DNA from: Actinomycetota bacterium
GTDB lineage: Bacteria > Actinomycetota > Acidimicrobiia > Acidimicrobiales > Ilumatobacteraceae
Reading direction: 5' to 3'
Length of the DNA: 64,000 nucleotides
Assembly: GCA_026393475.1 (NCBI GenBank)
Contig: JAPLAA010000097.1
Span: 42,345-106,344, forward strand
A model generated the notes under the pieces. It had not been told where the DNA came from. It saw nothing but the letters and a program-made list of their open reading frames with translations, and did no database searches. Positions 43,867 to 52,277 of this stretch are shown here, in pieces. Positions within the stretch are counted from its first letter, which is position 1. Every line of letters begins with the position of its first letter. The position numbers were made by a program, and so were the translations under genes.

Positions 43867-45258
43867 TCAGGACGACGGCTCGAGGGTCGTGTCGTACTCG
43901 ACGTCGTCGAGGCGCGGCTGCTCACCGGCGAGGGCGGCCCGAGCGTCGGGGTCGGCGTCGAGCGTGTCGCGGAGGAACGCCGTGGTGTAGTGGGCGACGA
44001 TGTCGAACGGTCGCGTCTCCCAGACGGCGTCGGTGCAAAGCGCATCGCGGTACACGGAGTTCTCGACCCATGGCAGGTTCTCGCACGGGTCGAGGAAGAG
44101 CATGTGGCCCGCGCCGGGGAACGTGATGAGCGTCTTGTTCTCGCTCCCTGCATGGTCGTAGGTGAGCTTCGCGCCCCACTCGTAGGGAGTGCCGTCGTCG
44201 ACCGTGCCGCCCATGGCCATGACGGGAACCTCGAGCTCGGCAAGGCCGCGCTGATCGAAGGGGTACGCGTCGCCCGCCAGCGAGATGGCGGCCGTGACCC
44301 GCGGGTCTCCCAGAGACGGCCACAGGCCCGAGGGGACCTCGTCGAGCCCGGCTCGCGCGGCCATGTCCGACTCGTTCGCGAGGGGAGCGCAGAAGAAGTT
44401 GAGGGGATCGTCCGCTGCCAGCCCACCGCAGCGGTCCGCGTAGGCCGCGAAGTCGAAGCGCGCGCCGGCAGCCGCGAGTGCGGTGTACCCGCCGTAGGAG
44501 TGACCCACGACGGCGACGTCGTCCATGTCGATCAACCCGGCCAACGGTCCACCGGACTCGGTGAGTTGCTCGGCGAGGTCGATGGTTCGACGGACGTCGA
44601 CGGGCCGGTCGATCAACTCCTCCCAGAAGCCGGTGAGCGATCCGTCGAAGCTCTCGTCGTGTTCGGGTGCGAGCACGATGTAGCCGTGGGACGCGTAGTG
44701 CTCCACCAGCATGCTGTAGACGATCGGGCTCAGCGCGAAGCCGTGGGAGAAGACCACGAGCGGATACGGCTCATCGGCTGGTTCCGGCGGCGCGTCGGCG
44801 ATCGCTCGGCCGACACTGGTGATGAGTTCGCCGGGCGTGATCTCGACGCCGAACTTGTTGGGCGCGCTGTACTCGATGGGCCCCGGGTCGTCGGTGGGAG
44901 GGGCCGCGGGGTACCACGCTCGTACCGTCAGCGCTTGCTCGTTCGCGCGGCTGGTGGTGAAGGCCCGATATCCGACCGCGTGGCTGCCCGGCGTGGCGTA
45001 GGTGAGCGTCGGTGTCGGGTCGGTCGGCGTCGTGGTCGCTGCCGTTGTGGTCGCTGGCGTCTCGGTCGCCGGTGTCGCGGTCGCCGGTGTCGCGGTCGCC
45101 GGTGTCGCGGTCGCCGGTGTCGCGGTCGCCGGTGTCGCGGTCGTCGCCGAGCCGGACGACTCTTCCGAGGCGCACGCGGCAGCGAGGAGGCCGGCGGCGA
45201 GCACGGCTGCGATGGCGCGGGAGGGGGTGGCCAGTCGGCCGTGGTGGAGGAGATGCAT
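43867..45258 (-). CDS. Alpha/beta-hydrolase lipoprotein (platelet-activating-factor acetylhydrolase/chlorophyllase-like)
   Basis: 463 residues. Signal ending in LAAGLLAAAC (lipobox), then a Thr/Ala/Pro linker made of five ATPAT repeats encoded by a 15-base tandem repeat at 45065-45141. The enzyme core has YPLVVFSHGFALSPIVYSMLVEHYASHGYIVLAPEHDES, nucleophile elbow VVGHSYGGYTALA, Asp in MGGTVDDGTPYEWG and His in FPGAGHM. It is anchored outside the membrane and probably hydrolyses esters or lipids. Next upstream is the ABC-2 permease gene. Confidence 0.86.
   Translation of the reverse strand: MHLLHHGRLATPSRAIAAVLAAGLLAAACASEESSGSATTATPATATPATATPATATPATATPATETPATTTAATTTPTDPTPTLTYATPGSHAVGYRAFTTSRANEQALTVRAWYPAAPPTDDPGPIEYSAPNKFGVEITPGELITSVGRAIADAPPEPADEPYPLVVFSHGFALSPIVYSMLVEHYASHGYIVLAPEHDESFDGSLTGFWEELIDRPVDVRRTIDLAEQLTESGGPLAGLIDMDDVAVVGHSYGGYTALAAAGARFDFAAYADRCGGLAADDPLNFFCAPLANESDMAARAGLDEVPSGLWPSLGDPRVTAAISLAGDAYPFDQRGLAELEVPVMAMGGTVDDGTPYEWGAKLTYDHAGSENKTLITFPGAGHMLFLDPCENLPWVENSVYRDALCTDAVWETRPFDIVAHYTTAFLRDTLDADPDARAALAGEQPRLDDVEYDTTLEPSS
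45065..45141 (-). repeat. 15-base in-frame tandem repeat (x5)
   Basis: Five copies of a GTCGCCGGTGTCGCG-type unit encode the ATPAT repeats of the lipoprotein linker. The multiple-of-three period keeps the frame. Confidence 0.9.
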
Positions 45259-45311
45259 GGGGGTTGCTTTCTGTGAACGTGTTGGGGGGGGTGGGGTTCT
45301 GGACGAGGCGG

Positions 45312-46091
45312 CTAGCCGATGTCGCGGCGCTGGGTTCGGACGACGCCGGCGACGAGTGGGATCACCACCCAGACGAGGGTCGAGACCGCGACCTGTGGCG
45401 CGTGACCGCCCCAGTCGTTGTCGAGCACCCAGGTCCAGGTCGTCGCCGTGTCGATCCAGTCGGCGATGAGCGTCGATGCGGTGCCGAGCAGCGCGACGGC
45501 GATGTTGAGGGAGAAGTAGGCGGCGATGGCCGTCGCCGAGCTGTGCACCAGCGCGCCGACCGCCACGCCTCCGAGGACGTTGAGGAGCAGATAGAGCAGG
45601 TAGCCGGTGATGTCGCCGACGCTGAGAGACCCCTCGATGGTTCGGCCGGATGCCGTCGCCACCCCGAGGCCGGCGGCGGTGACCACCCCGCCGAAGACCG
45701 CAGCGCCGGTGCCCAGCATCAGCGCCGCCGCCACCTTCGCGGTGACGACCCGGATGCGTCGCGGTTCCTGGGTGAACGTCGTGATGACGCTGCGATGGCT
45801 CCATTCGCCGGTGAGCATCAGGATCGCCACGACGGGCAGGAAGAGCACCTGCGGGATGGACGCGACCTCGAGGTAGCCCGTGTAGGTCTGGTCGAACCTC
45901 TTCGGGGCGAGGATCGGCGCAAGCATCATCCCCACGGTCGACAGGGCGACGATCGCGAGGAGCCAGCGGGCGGCGCGGGTGTCGGTGGCCTTGGTCCATT
46001 CGACCCCGACCAGCCGTGAGAACGGGATCGGCCCTGCGGCCGACCGTGTGGTGTCGACGCCGAGCGTCCGAGTGGAGAGGGACGCGCTCAC
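45312..46091 (-). CDS. ABC-2-type transporter permease
   Basis: 259 residues with six predicted helices, beginning with an N-terminal ATKATDTRAARWLLAIVALSTVGM-type first segment and containing GEWSHRSVITTFTQEPRRIRVVTAKVAA, the conserved amphipathic segment of ABC-2 permeases. The GTG overlaps the TGA of the ATPase gene (GTGA). With that ATPase it forms an exporter of unknown substrate; such two-gene units next to a two-component system often give self-resistance to antimicrobial peptides or control lipid export. Confidence 0.87.
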   Translation of the reverse strand: MSASLSTRTLGVDTTRSAAGPIPFSRLVGVEWTKATDTRAARWLLAIVALSTVGMMLAPILAPKRFDQTYTGYLEVASIPQVLFLPVVAILMLTGEWSHRSVITTFTQEPRRIRVVTAKVAAALMLGTGAAVFGGVVTAAGLGVATASGRTIEGSLSVGDITGYLLYLLLNVLGGVAVGALVHSSATAIAAYFSLNIAVALLGTASTLIADWIDTATTWTWVLDNDWGGHAPQVAVSTLVWVVIPLVAGVVRTQRRDIG

Positions 46092-46996
46092 GCCGCCACC
46101 TCCCGGGCGGGGGCGTTGGTGAGCGAGAAGAACAACTGCTCCAGCCCGTTGGTCTCGGACTGGCGCAGCTCGGTGAGCAGTACGTGGTGGTCGCGGGCGA
46201 CGCCGGCCAGGACTTCGGTGGTGACCCATCCGTCGGCGACGTCCACCGTGAACGCATCTCCCGGCCCGGCGACGTAGTCGATCCGTGCGGCTCGGAGCGC
46301 TGCCGACAGTGCGACGGGGTCGGGGCTGCGCACGAGGATCGTGGTGCTCGCGAGCAGATCGTCCAGCCGACCGGCCGCCACCACGGCACCGCCGGAGATG
46401 ACGACGAGATGGTCGACGGTGGCCTGCACCTCGTGGAGCAGGTGGCTCGACAGCAGCACCGTGCCGCCGTGGTCGGCGAAGTCGCGCAGCAGCGTTCGCA
46501 TCCAGGCGATGCCCTCGGGATCGAGCCCGTTCGCCGGTTCGTCGAGGATCAGCGCCAGCGGTTCACCGATGAGGGCCTGGGCGATGCCGAGGCGTTGGCG
46601 CATGCCGAGGGAGTAGGCCCCGACCCGCTTGTCCGCCGCGTCGGTGAGCCCGACGAGGTCCAACAGGTGGTCGACCCGTCGCGGATGGACGCCTGCCATG
46701 CGAGCCGCGATCGTCAGTGTCGATCGGCCACTGCGCCCGGGATGCATCGCCGATGCGTCGAGCAGCATGCCGACCACCCGCGTCGGGTTGGGCAGCTCGA
46801 CGAACGGTCGGCCGTCGATGGTGGCCGTCCCACGATCGGGTCGTGCCAGACCGACGATCATCTTCAGCGTGGTCGACTTGCCGGCGCCGTTGGCACCGAG
46901 GAAGCCGGTGATGGTCCCGGGTTCGCAGCGCAACGAGACGTCGCGGACGACCGGAACGTCCTGGTAGCTCTTGGTCAGAGCGGTTGTCGTGATCAT
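46088..46996 (-). CDS. ABC transporter ATP-binding protein
   Basis: 302 residues: Walker A GANGAGKST, signature YSLGMRQRLGIAQAL, Walker B LALILDEPANGLDPEG and H-loop LLSSHLLHEV. The C-terminal 80 residues match the accessory domain of CcmA/BcrA-type ATPases. ATG 46996 lies in the duplicated leader sequence. Likely exports a peptide or lipid with the downstream permease. Separated by 132 bases from the membrane gene upstream, which shares the same leader. Confidence 0.9.
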   Translation of the reverse strand: MITTTALTKSYQDVPVVRDVSLRCEPGTITGFLGANGAGKSTTLKMIVGLARPDRGTATIDGRPFVELPNPTRVVGMLLDASAMHPGRSGRSTLTIAARMAGVHPRRVDHLLDLVGLTDAADKRVGAYSLGMRQRLGIAQALIGEPLALILDEPANGLDPEGIAWMRTLLRDFADHGGTVLLSSHLLHEVQATVDHLVVISGGAVVAAGRLDDLLASTTILVRSPDPVALSAALRAARIDYVAGPGDAFTVDVADGWVTTEVLAGVARDHHVLLTELRQSETNGLEQLFFSLTNAPAREVAA

Positions 46997-47118
46997 GAGT
47001 TCCAGCGTGAACCGACGGGTGCGCCGGCGCATCGGGCGGACGGCCACGATCGGAGGTCCGAAGGGATGCCGGCCACTGCTGACGTCTCGCCTTTCGTCGG
47101 GTGCGGTGTCGACCTTCG
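46992..47118 (-). promoter_or_regulatory. Duplicated promoter/leader, copy 1
   Basis: This segment, covering the start of the ABC ATPase gene and its upstream region, aligns base by base with 47897-48026. Shared blocks include TGATCATG, TCCAGCGTGAAC, GGTGCGCC, GGCCACGATC and GCTGACGTCTCGCCTTTCGT, then TGTCGACCTTCG. Likely a regulator-binding promoter. Confidence 0.7.
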
Positions 47119-47128
47119 GATCGTGTCG

Positions 47129-47902
47129 TCAGCCGAACAGCATCGTCATCGTCAGCGGGGCGACGGATGCCTGGGTGTTGCCCATCACCATGAGCATCAG
47201 CACGAGGCACACGGGAACAGAGCCGAAAGCGGTGACCCGCTGCACCCGGTCCCGCGCCGCCCGCGGGCGATCAGGCACTCGGGAGGCCTGCAGCAGACCG
47301 CGCCACGTGCGCGCACCAACGGTGGCCATGAGCGCGAGCAGCACAGCGGTGATGACCGCCTTGGGGAACTGCCAGGCGAGGCGATCGTCGATCCGCTCGT
47401 CGATCGGTGGCGGCGTGGCGGCGTCGCCCGACGCCAACCACGTGGAGAACTCGAGTTGGACCTCGGCCTGGCTGCCGCTCGCCGGCGGCGAGCCGAGCGA
47501 GGTGACGACGCCGGCGAAACCCGGTCGGGAGTCGAGCGCGTTGCCGAGATTCGCTGCCACCACCACCGCCAGGAGTGCGCTGACAGCGAGGCTCATCAGG
47601 CCGAGGCGTCCGTAGGTCGTGTACTCGAACGTCCGGGGACCGGCTCCGTCGGCTCGCGATCTCCGGCGCTGCCTCCAGCAGAAAGCGGTGAGGAGCAGCA
47701 GCACGAGCAGGAAGCCGCCACCCACGACCGCGAGGGTCGCGTGGGAGGCGGCGTAGTCGTCGAGCAGGCGGTCGAGCGCGGGGTTCGATGTCGAGTCCGA
47801 TCCCAGCAGTTGCGTGAGGGTCTCCTGGAGGCTGCCGTCGGGTGCGGGAGGGATGGGAGGGATGGGAGAAGTGGGAGCGAAGAGCGCGAGGGGAGTGATC
47901 AT
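47129..47902 (-). CDS. Membrane protein of unknown function
   Basis: 257 residues. An N-terminal Pro-rich segment, then helices at about 57-77 (VVGGGFLLVLLLLTAFCW), 100-120, 175-195 and near the C terminus. An extracytoplasmic loop (about 120-170) lies between the second and third helices. No domain recognised. It starts inside the second copy of the leader shared with the ABC exporter and diverges from the histidine kinase, so it may be a target or sensor partner of that system. Confidence 0.75.
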   Translation of the reverse strand: MITPLALFAPTSPIPPIPPAPDGSLQETLTQLLGSDSTSNPALDRLLDDYAASHATLAVVGGGFLLVLLLLTAFCWRQRRRSRADGAGPRTFEYTTYGRLGLMSLAVSALLAVVVAANLGNALDSRPGFAGVVTSLGSPPASGSQAEVQLEFSTWLASGDAATPPPIDERIDDRLAWQFPKAVITAVLLALMATVGARTWRGLLQASRVPDRPRAARDRVQRVTAFGSVPVCLVLMLMVMGNTQASVAPLTMTMLFG

Positions 47903-48026
47903 GCGTCCAGCGTGAACTCGTCGGTGCGCCACCGCACCGGAAGGAGGGCCACGATCCGATGGCCGTTGGGAGGCCCGGGGTGAGGCTGACGTGTCGCCTT
48001 TCGTCGGTCGCCTTGTCGACTTTCGT
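47897..48026 (-). promoter_or_regulatory. Duplicated promoter/leader, copy 2
   Basis: Second copy of the 46992-47118 sequence, covering the start of the membrane gene. GCTGACGTGTCGCCTTTCGT followed by TTGTCGACTTTCG matches copy 1 nearly exactly. It lies between this gene and the divergent kinase and so may also affect the kinase promoter. Confidence 0.7.
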
Positions 48027-48065
48027 CGATGTTGCACGGGGCCTCCGTCACCGTACGATCGCGTC

Positions 48066-49292
48066 ATGTCCTGGCTTCGCAGATGGTGGGCTCAGACCGC
48101 CTCCACGGCGATGCTGGCGCCGAGCGACACGGCGCATCCCGACACCGTGGAGCGCCGGACGGCGCGCGACTGGTCCGTCGATGCCGCTGCGTTCGTCATC
48201 GCCGTCGTGCTCGGTGTCGCCATCCTGAGCATCACCGTGGACGACATCGCCGACATGACGTCGGGTCAGGTCACCACCGACGCTGTGCTCGGAGCCGTGT
48301 GTTGCCTCTCGCTGTGGTGGCGGCGCCGCTGGCCGTTCGGGGTCGCGTTGGTGTGCATCCTGGTGGGTGCGTTCTCGACGTCGGGCAGCGTGGCCGGGCT
48401 GTTCGCGCTGTCCTCGCTGGCCGTGCACCGCAACGTGCGGCCCGCGCTGTTCGTGGCTGCGCTGTTCGTTCCGTCAGCGGTGGTGTGCTCGATCTGGCTC
48501 GGACGGGACAACGCCTGGTCGGTGCTGCTGCCGACGACGGCGCTCGCGGCAGCCGCGATCGCCTGGGGCATGTTCGTCCGCGCTCGGCGTCAGTTGGTCG
48601 CCACCCTGCTCGACCGCGCTCGACGGGCCGAGGCCGATCAGCTCGTCCGCGCCGAACGTGCGCGCCTGGCCGAACGGACCCGCATCGCCCGCGAGATGCA
48701 CGACGTCCTCGCTCATCGCATCTCCCTGGTGGCGCTGCACGCCGGTGCGCTCGAGGTCGCACGCGACCTGCCGCCGGCGCAGGTGCGCGAGAGCGCTGCG
48801 CTGCTGCGGGTGACGGCGCATCAGGCGTTGGAGGAGCTGCGCGACGTGATCGGCGTATTGCGCGAGGAGCCCGGCCAGGAGCGTCCGTCGACGGTGCCGC
48901 AACCGACGCTGGCCGACATTCCACGCCTGGTCGAGGAGACCCGTCGCTCCGGCGCACGGATCGACTTCGAGATGGACGTGGACGGGGCAGCGACCGCGCC
49001 CGGCCCCTTGGGTCGAGACGCCTATCGCATCGTGCAGGAGGCGCTGACCAACGTCGGCAAGCACGCTCGCGGCACTCGGGCCCAGGTTCGCGTCGCGGGA
49101 GCGCCGAACCGCGGTCTGCACGTCAGCGTGCGGAACCCGGCCGCCGTGGGGATCCAGGAGCACCCGGCGGTGCCGGGATCGGGTACCGGCCTCCTCGGCC
49201 TGCAGGAGCGGGTGACCTTGGCCAACGGCGTCCTGGTGCACGGACCGGACGCGTCCGGCGACTTCGTCGTCGAGGCCGACCTGCCGTGGTGA
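48066..49292 (+). CDS. NarL-type sensor histidine kinase
   Basis: 408 residues. Five to six N-terminal membrane helices, then a short helix linker, the HisKA_3 motif TRIAREMHDVLAHRISLVALHAGAL with phospho-acceptor His212 and the HATPase domain (QEALTNVGKHARG N-box, GTGLLGLQERV G-box). Such intramembrane-sensing kinases detect cell-envelope stress or membrane antibiotics. Its stop overlaps the response regulator start (GTGA). ATG 48066 chosen; the upstream segment is the shared leader. Confidence 0.92.
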   Translation: MSWLRRWWAQTASTAMLAPSDTAHPDTVERRTARDWSVDAAAFVIAVVLGVAILSITVDDIADMTSGQVTTDAVLGAVCCLSLWWRRRWPFGVALVCILVGAFSTSGSVAGLFALSSLAVHRNVRPALFVAALFVPSAVVCSIWLGRDNAWSVLLPTTALAAAAIAWGMFVRARRQLVATLLDRARRAEADQLVRAERARLAERTRIAREMHDVLAHRISLVALHAGALEVARDLPPAQVRESAALLRVTAHQALEELRDVIGVLREEPGQERPSTVPQPTLADIPRLVEETRRSGARIDFEMDVDGAATAPGPLGRDAYRIVQEALTNVGKHARGTRAQVRVAGAPNRGLHVSVRNPAAVGIQEHPAVPGSGTGLLGLQERVTLANGVLVHGPDASGDFVVEADLPW

Positions 49293-49939
49293 CGATCCGG
49301 GTGTTGTTGGTCGACGACGACGCGCTGGTGCGTGCTGGGCTCCGGATGATCCTGTCGTCGTCGGAGGAGTTGGAGGTGGTGGGCGAGGCGGCCGACGGCG
49401 CCGACGCCGTCGCTGCCGTGCAGGCGAGCCGTCCCGACGTGGTCCTGATGGACATCCGGATGCCGGGGATGGACGGCATCACCGCCACGTCGGCACTCCG
49501 CCGTCTGCCGAATCCGCCACACGTGATCGTCCTGACCACCTTCCAGGCCGACGAGCACGTCATGAGCGCGATCCGTGCCGGGGCCGACGGGTTCCTGTTG
49601 AAGGACACACCGCCCACGGAGATCGTGAACGCAGTGAAGCTCGTGGCAGCAGGGGAGGCGATGCTCTCGCCGTCGGTCACCCGCACGCTGCTCGCTCACC
49701 TCGGCACCGACGAGACGTCGGATCGCCGTCGCACCGCCGTTCAGCGTCTGTCTTCGCTCACCGAACGGGAGCAGGAGGTGGCCACCGCGGTCGGATCAGG
49801 CGCGTCGAACGCCGAGATCGCAGCGTCGCTGTTCATGAGCGAGGCGACCGTGAAGGCACACGTCTCGCGTCTGCTCACCAAGCTCGAGGTGACCAACCGG
49901 GTGCAGATCGCGATCCTCGTGCACGACGCGCACACGTGA
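49289..49939 (+). CDS. LuxR/NarL-family response regulator
   Basis: 216 residues. Receiver with LLVDDDALVRAGLRMIL, phospho-acceptor Asp55 in VVLMDIRMPGMDG, Thr/Lys switch residues (LTTF; LLKD) and a C-terminal LuxR HTH LTEREQEVATAVGSGASNAEIAASLFMSEATVKAHVSRLLTKLEV. GTG 49289 overlaps the kinase stop. The duplicated leaders before the membrane protein and the ABC exporter are the most likely targets, an inference from position. Confidence 0.92.
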   Translation: MTIRVLLVDDDALVRAGLRMILSSSEELEVVGEAADGADAVAAVQASRPDVVLMDIRMPGMDGITATSALRRLPNPPHVIVLTTFQADEHVMSAIRAGADGFLLKDTPPTEIVNAVKLVAAGEAMLSPSVTRTLLAHLGTDETSDRRRTAVQRLSSLTEREQEVATAVGSGASNAEIAASLFMSEATVKAHVSRLLTKLEVTNRVQIAILVHDAHT

Positions 49940-49997
49940 CCCGACACCGTCCCCGTGAACCGCCCCGCCTCGTCGATGCGGGCCGACTCGTGGTGCG

Positions 49998-50038
49998 CGA
50001 CACGGTCCCGAGCCCCTCAGGGGCCCGGGACCGTGTCG
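49998..50038. terminator. Long bidirectional terminator hairpin
   Basis: CGACACGGTCCCG pairs perfectly with CGGGACCGTGTCG (13 pairs), then one A/C mismatch, GCCCC/GGGGC (5 pairs) and a TCA loop. It lies between the convergent response regulator and rsr stops, ending 2 bases before the rsr stop codon. Confidence 0.85.
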
Positions 50039-50039
50039 G

Positions 50040-51698
50040 TCAGAGACGACCGGCAGCGAAGTCGGCCATCAGCTGTGGTGCAGCGGTGTCGAACCCGACG
50101 ACGTCGAGCATGCCGGCGTCGTTCGGGTCGGCGATGGTGAAGCCGTTCGACACCATCGCCACGACGGTGAGTCGCGCCGGGAGGCCGGTGCGCTCGCGGT
50201 AACGGCGAAGTGCCTGCGACGGGTGGATCCCGCCGGCCCACGTCTCGCTGTCGGTGTAGATCACGAAGTGATCGATGGCGCGCCCCTTGTCGAGCGCGTA
50301 GAGCATCGGCAGCGCGCAGTCCGTCCCGCCGAAGGGCAGGTCGGACACGGTTCGCACGACGTCGTCGAGGCGCTGACGCTTCGACAGTGTGAGCGGCACG
50401 AGCCCGTCCTTGGTGTTACCGAAACGCCAGGTGCCCTGTGGAGAGACCCAGGCGCCGCGGCCGACGGACGTGAAGGCCACCGTGTCGACCGAGGGCTCGG
50501 ATGCCAGGGTGACCATCGACATCGCAGCCGACGCGATGCGCGGAGTGAGGCCGACGACGCCGGCGACCACGCCCATGCCCATCGATCCCGACACGTCGAG
50601 CGCGAGCAGGGTGCGCTTGCCAGCGGGTTCGATGTTCCCGAACGACAGCCGGAACGCCTCGTCGAGCGCGTCGACGATGGCGGTCACCGGCTCCCACGGC
50701 TGGCGGCCACGCGTCCCGCGACCCGCTCGGTACGTCATGAGCGCTGCCAGTACGGCAATGGGGTGGAGGCGTGCGCGGCGAAGCTGCTCGGCGTCGGTGA
50801 GCCGATGTACGACCGTTTCGGTCGCCTCCTGGCCCGGCGCCAGCGTGCCGTTGGAGGTCAGACGTGCCAGGTTTCGCACGAGCGCGCCGAGCCCCATGTC
50901 GGGGATCAGTGCGCGCCACACGACGTCGGAGCGGAGGTGTTCCGACGGCAGGGCCTCCCACGGCAGGCCGGTGGACGTGACGAGCGCCGCGGTCTGCTCG
51001 GGTGATGTCGCGAGCGACGCCGCCCGATGTGCTCGCAGCAGCGCCGGTGCTTCGTCGAGGTCGTAGCCGACCTTGCCGACCGCCCACGCGAGAGCGAGAT
51101 CGGTCGCGCCGCCCCGCTCGGGACGCGGCTTGGCGAGCCGCAGCAGGTCGCGGTGCGACCAGCCGTCGCGCTGCTGGTACTTCACCAGCTGGTACGCGAG
51201 GGCGTCCGGGTCCTTGTCGAGATACCACGAGGCCACGGCGCGACGAAGTCCACGACCCCAGCCGCGAAACTGCTCGACGTAGCCGGCGAACAGGAACAGC
51301 TGGGTGCCGGTACGGCACACCGTCGGCAGTGCCGCGAGCGCGCGGGCGCGCGTGTCGGGATCGTCCGCCGCGGCACACGCAGCGAGCGCGAACACGACGG
51401 GCTGCTGCTTGGGGTTGCGACCGGCGACGGAGATACCGACGATCTCGTCGACGGTGCGTGGTCCGTCAGCGGCGATGCACCGTAGGACAGCGTCTGCGTT
51501 CTCCTTCACGAGCTGACGCTCTGACGCGTAGTAGCTCGGGCCGTCCACGCCGAGGATCAGGAAGCGACGCAGTCGGGTCCAGTCGTCGACCGCCCAGGCA
51601 TGACCGCCTGCGCCGTTCCGCACCTGGTCGGTCGCCGGGATCGGCTGGTCCTGGCGCGTGGCGCGCGTCGAGAACCAGGTGAGTGGGTTCTTGGTCAT
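50040..51698 (-). CDS. rsr: Ro60-family RNA-binding protein (Rsr; TROVE plus vWA)
   Basis: 552 residues. The N-terminal two thirds (about 20-350) is the helical TROVE ring: NGAGGHAWAVDDWTRLRRFLILG, PSYYASERQLVKENADAV, LRRAVASWY and HLRSDVVWRALIPDMGLGALVRNLARL. The C-terminal vWA domain has a full MIDAS set: DVSGSMG (Asp368-Ser372), the Thr in FGGTDCALPM and the Asp in YTDSETW. It binds misfolded RNA and Y RNAs in bacteria and animals. Start fixed by GAGAGGAG 9 bases upstream. Four Y-RNA-like elements lie upstream on the same strand. No RtcB or RtcA repair ligase is in this window. Confidence 0.92.
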   Translation of the reverse strand: MTKNPLTWFSTRATRQDQPIPATDQVRNGAGGHAWAVDDWTRLRRFLILGVDGPSYYASERQLVKENADAVLRCIAADGPRTVDEIVGISVAGRNPKQQPVVFALAACAAADDPDTRARALAALPTVCRTGTQLFLFAGYVEQFRGWGRGLRRAVASWYLDKDPDALAYQLVKYQQRDGWSHRDLLRLAKPRPERGGATDLALAWAVGKVGYDLDEAPALLRAHRAASLATSPEQTAALVTSTGLPWEALPSEHLRSDVVWRALIPDMGLGALVRNLARLTSNGTLAPGQEATETVVHRLTDAEQLRRARLHPIAVLAALMTYRAGRGTRGRQPWEPVTAIVDALDEAFRLSFGNIEPAGKRTLLALDVSGSMGMGVVAGVVGLTPRIASAAMSMVTLASEPSVDTVAFTSVGRGAWVSPQGTWRFGNTKDGLVPLTLSKRQRLDDVVRTVSDLPFGGTDCALPMLYALDKGRAIDHFVIYTDSETWAGGIHPSQALRRYRERTGLPARLTVVAMVSNGFTIADPNDAGMLDVVGFDTAAPQLMADFAAGRL

Positions 51699-51733
51699 GA
51701 TGATGCGCTCCTCTCGTGGTGCGTCAGGAATGG

Positions 51734-51770
51734 GCGATGGGCGAAGTCGATGGGCGAAGACGATGGGTGA
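51734..51770 (-). repeat. Direct repeats in the rsr leader
   Basis: Three copies of GATGGGCGAAG-like sequence (GATGGGCGAA, GATGGGCGAA, GATGGGTGAC) with 3-base spacers, between the last Y-RNA element and rsr. Confidence 0.7.
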
Positions 51771-51775
51771 CCGTT

Positions 51776-51894
51776 GGTGGATCGGGCGAGTGGTGAGACC
51801 CGGGCGCCGCGACCGACCCGAGGTCGGCCGCTTGCAGACTCCCGTCTGCCTGGCTGAGGTGGAGGATGAACGGGCCGCTCCGGCCCGACCCGCC
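51776..51894 (-). ncRNA. Y-RNA-like element 4 (no tRNA-like module seen)
   Basis: On the minus strand the 5' end GGCGGGTCGGGC (51894-51883) can pair with GCCCGATCCACC at the 3' end (51787-51776): eleven of twelve pairs, one G-U, one C-A mismatch. The block CACCACTCGCCCG before the 3' strand is also present in element 2. Inside are two perfect small hairpins (51813-51827 and 51834-51849) but no T-arm or D-arm. It is the one closest to rsr. Confidence 0.6.
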
Positions 51895-51931
51895 ACGGTC
51901 GGGATCGTTGGTACGACCATCGAGTTGTCGA

Positions 51932-52075
51932 TGCTGCGGGCGAGAGGTTGGCCCCGGGACCGGGCCGAAACCCTTCGGATGCTCTCCCTGCTGAGCTACC
52001 ACCCGGTAGGGGTGAGGCGGAGTCGAACCGCCGACCTTCCGATCAACGAGAACCGGAACACGCCGGCCCGCAGCA
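51932..52075 (-). ncRNA. Y-RNA-like element 3 with permuted tRNA-like module (YrlA type)
   Basis: The 5' strand TGCTGCGGGC (52075-52066) pairs perfectly over 10 bases with GCCCGCAGCA (51941-51932). Between them, in order: CCGGTTCTC, a T-arm with perfect GGCGG/CCGCC stem and TTCGACT loop (52016-52032), an acceptor-like hairpin (6 pairs, CTACC loop, 51999-52015) and a D-arm GCTC-AGCAGGGA-GAGC (51981-51996) preceded by TA. This T-arm, closed acceptor, D-arm order is that of YrlA RNAs. A candidate -10, TACGGT, ends 7 bases upstream. Confidence 0.78.
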
Positions 52076-52081
52076 GATGCG

Positions 52082-52087
52082 ACCGTA
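52082..52087 (-). promoter_or_regulatory. Candidate -10 box of Y-RNA element 3
   Basis: TACGGT, six bases before the first base of the closing stem; the same TACG(A/G)T-N6 spacing precedes element 1. No consensus -35 is evident. Confidence 0.4.
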
Positions 52088-52159
52088 TCAATCGAGAACG
52101 TCGTGAGAAAGCTGATTTCCCCCGTCCGCACGGATGGCGCGATGAGCGGCGACCGCGCA

Positions 52160-52264
52160 GGCGGACCGGGCGAGTGGTGAGTCCGGAGACGAGCGACCCG
52201 CAGGCCACCCGAACGGAGTCGAACCGTTGATGCCAGAGAACCGAGCTCGACGGCCCGGTCCGCC
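52160..52264 (-). ncRNA. Y-RNA-like element 2 (T-arm only)
   Basis: The 5' strand GGCGGACCGGGC (52264-52253) pairs perfectly with GCCCGGTCCGCC (52171-52160), 12 pairs. It keeps CGGTTCTC and a perfect T-arm AACGG-TTCGACT-CCGTT (52212-52228), but I cannot find a matching acceptor or D-arm. Its 3' part ACCACTCGCCC is nearly identical to element 4. Only 13 bases separate it from element 1, so it may be processed from a joint transcript. Confidence 0.68.
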
Positions 52265-52277
52265 ACGTGCGTGCGGT

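Noticed and set aside
45065..45141. CRISPR-like repeat array
   Set aside because: 15-base units without spacers, in frame in a lipoprotein linker; an ordinary coding tandem repeat.
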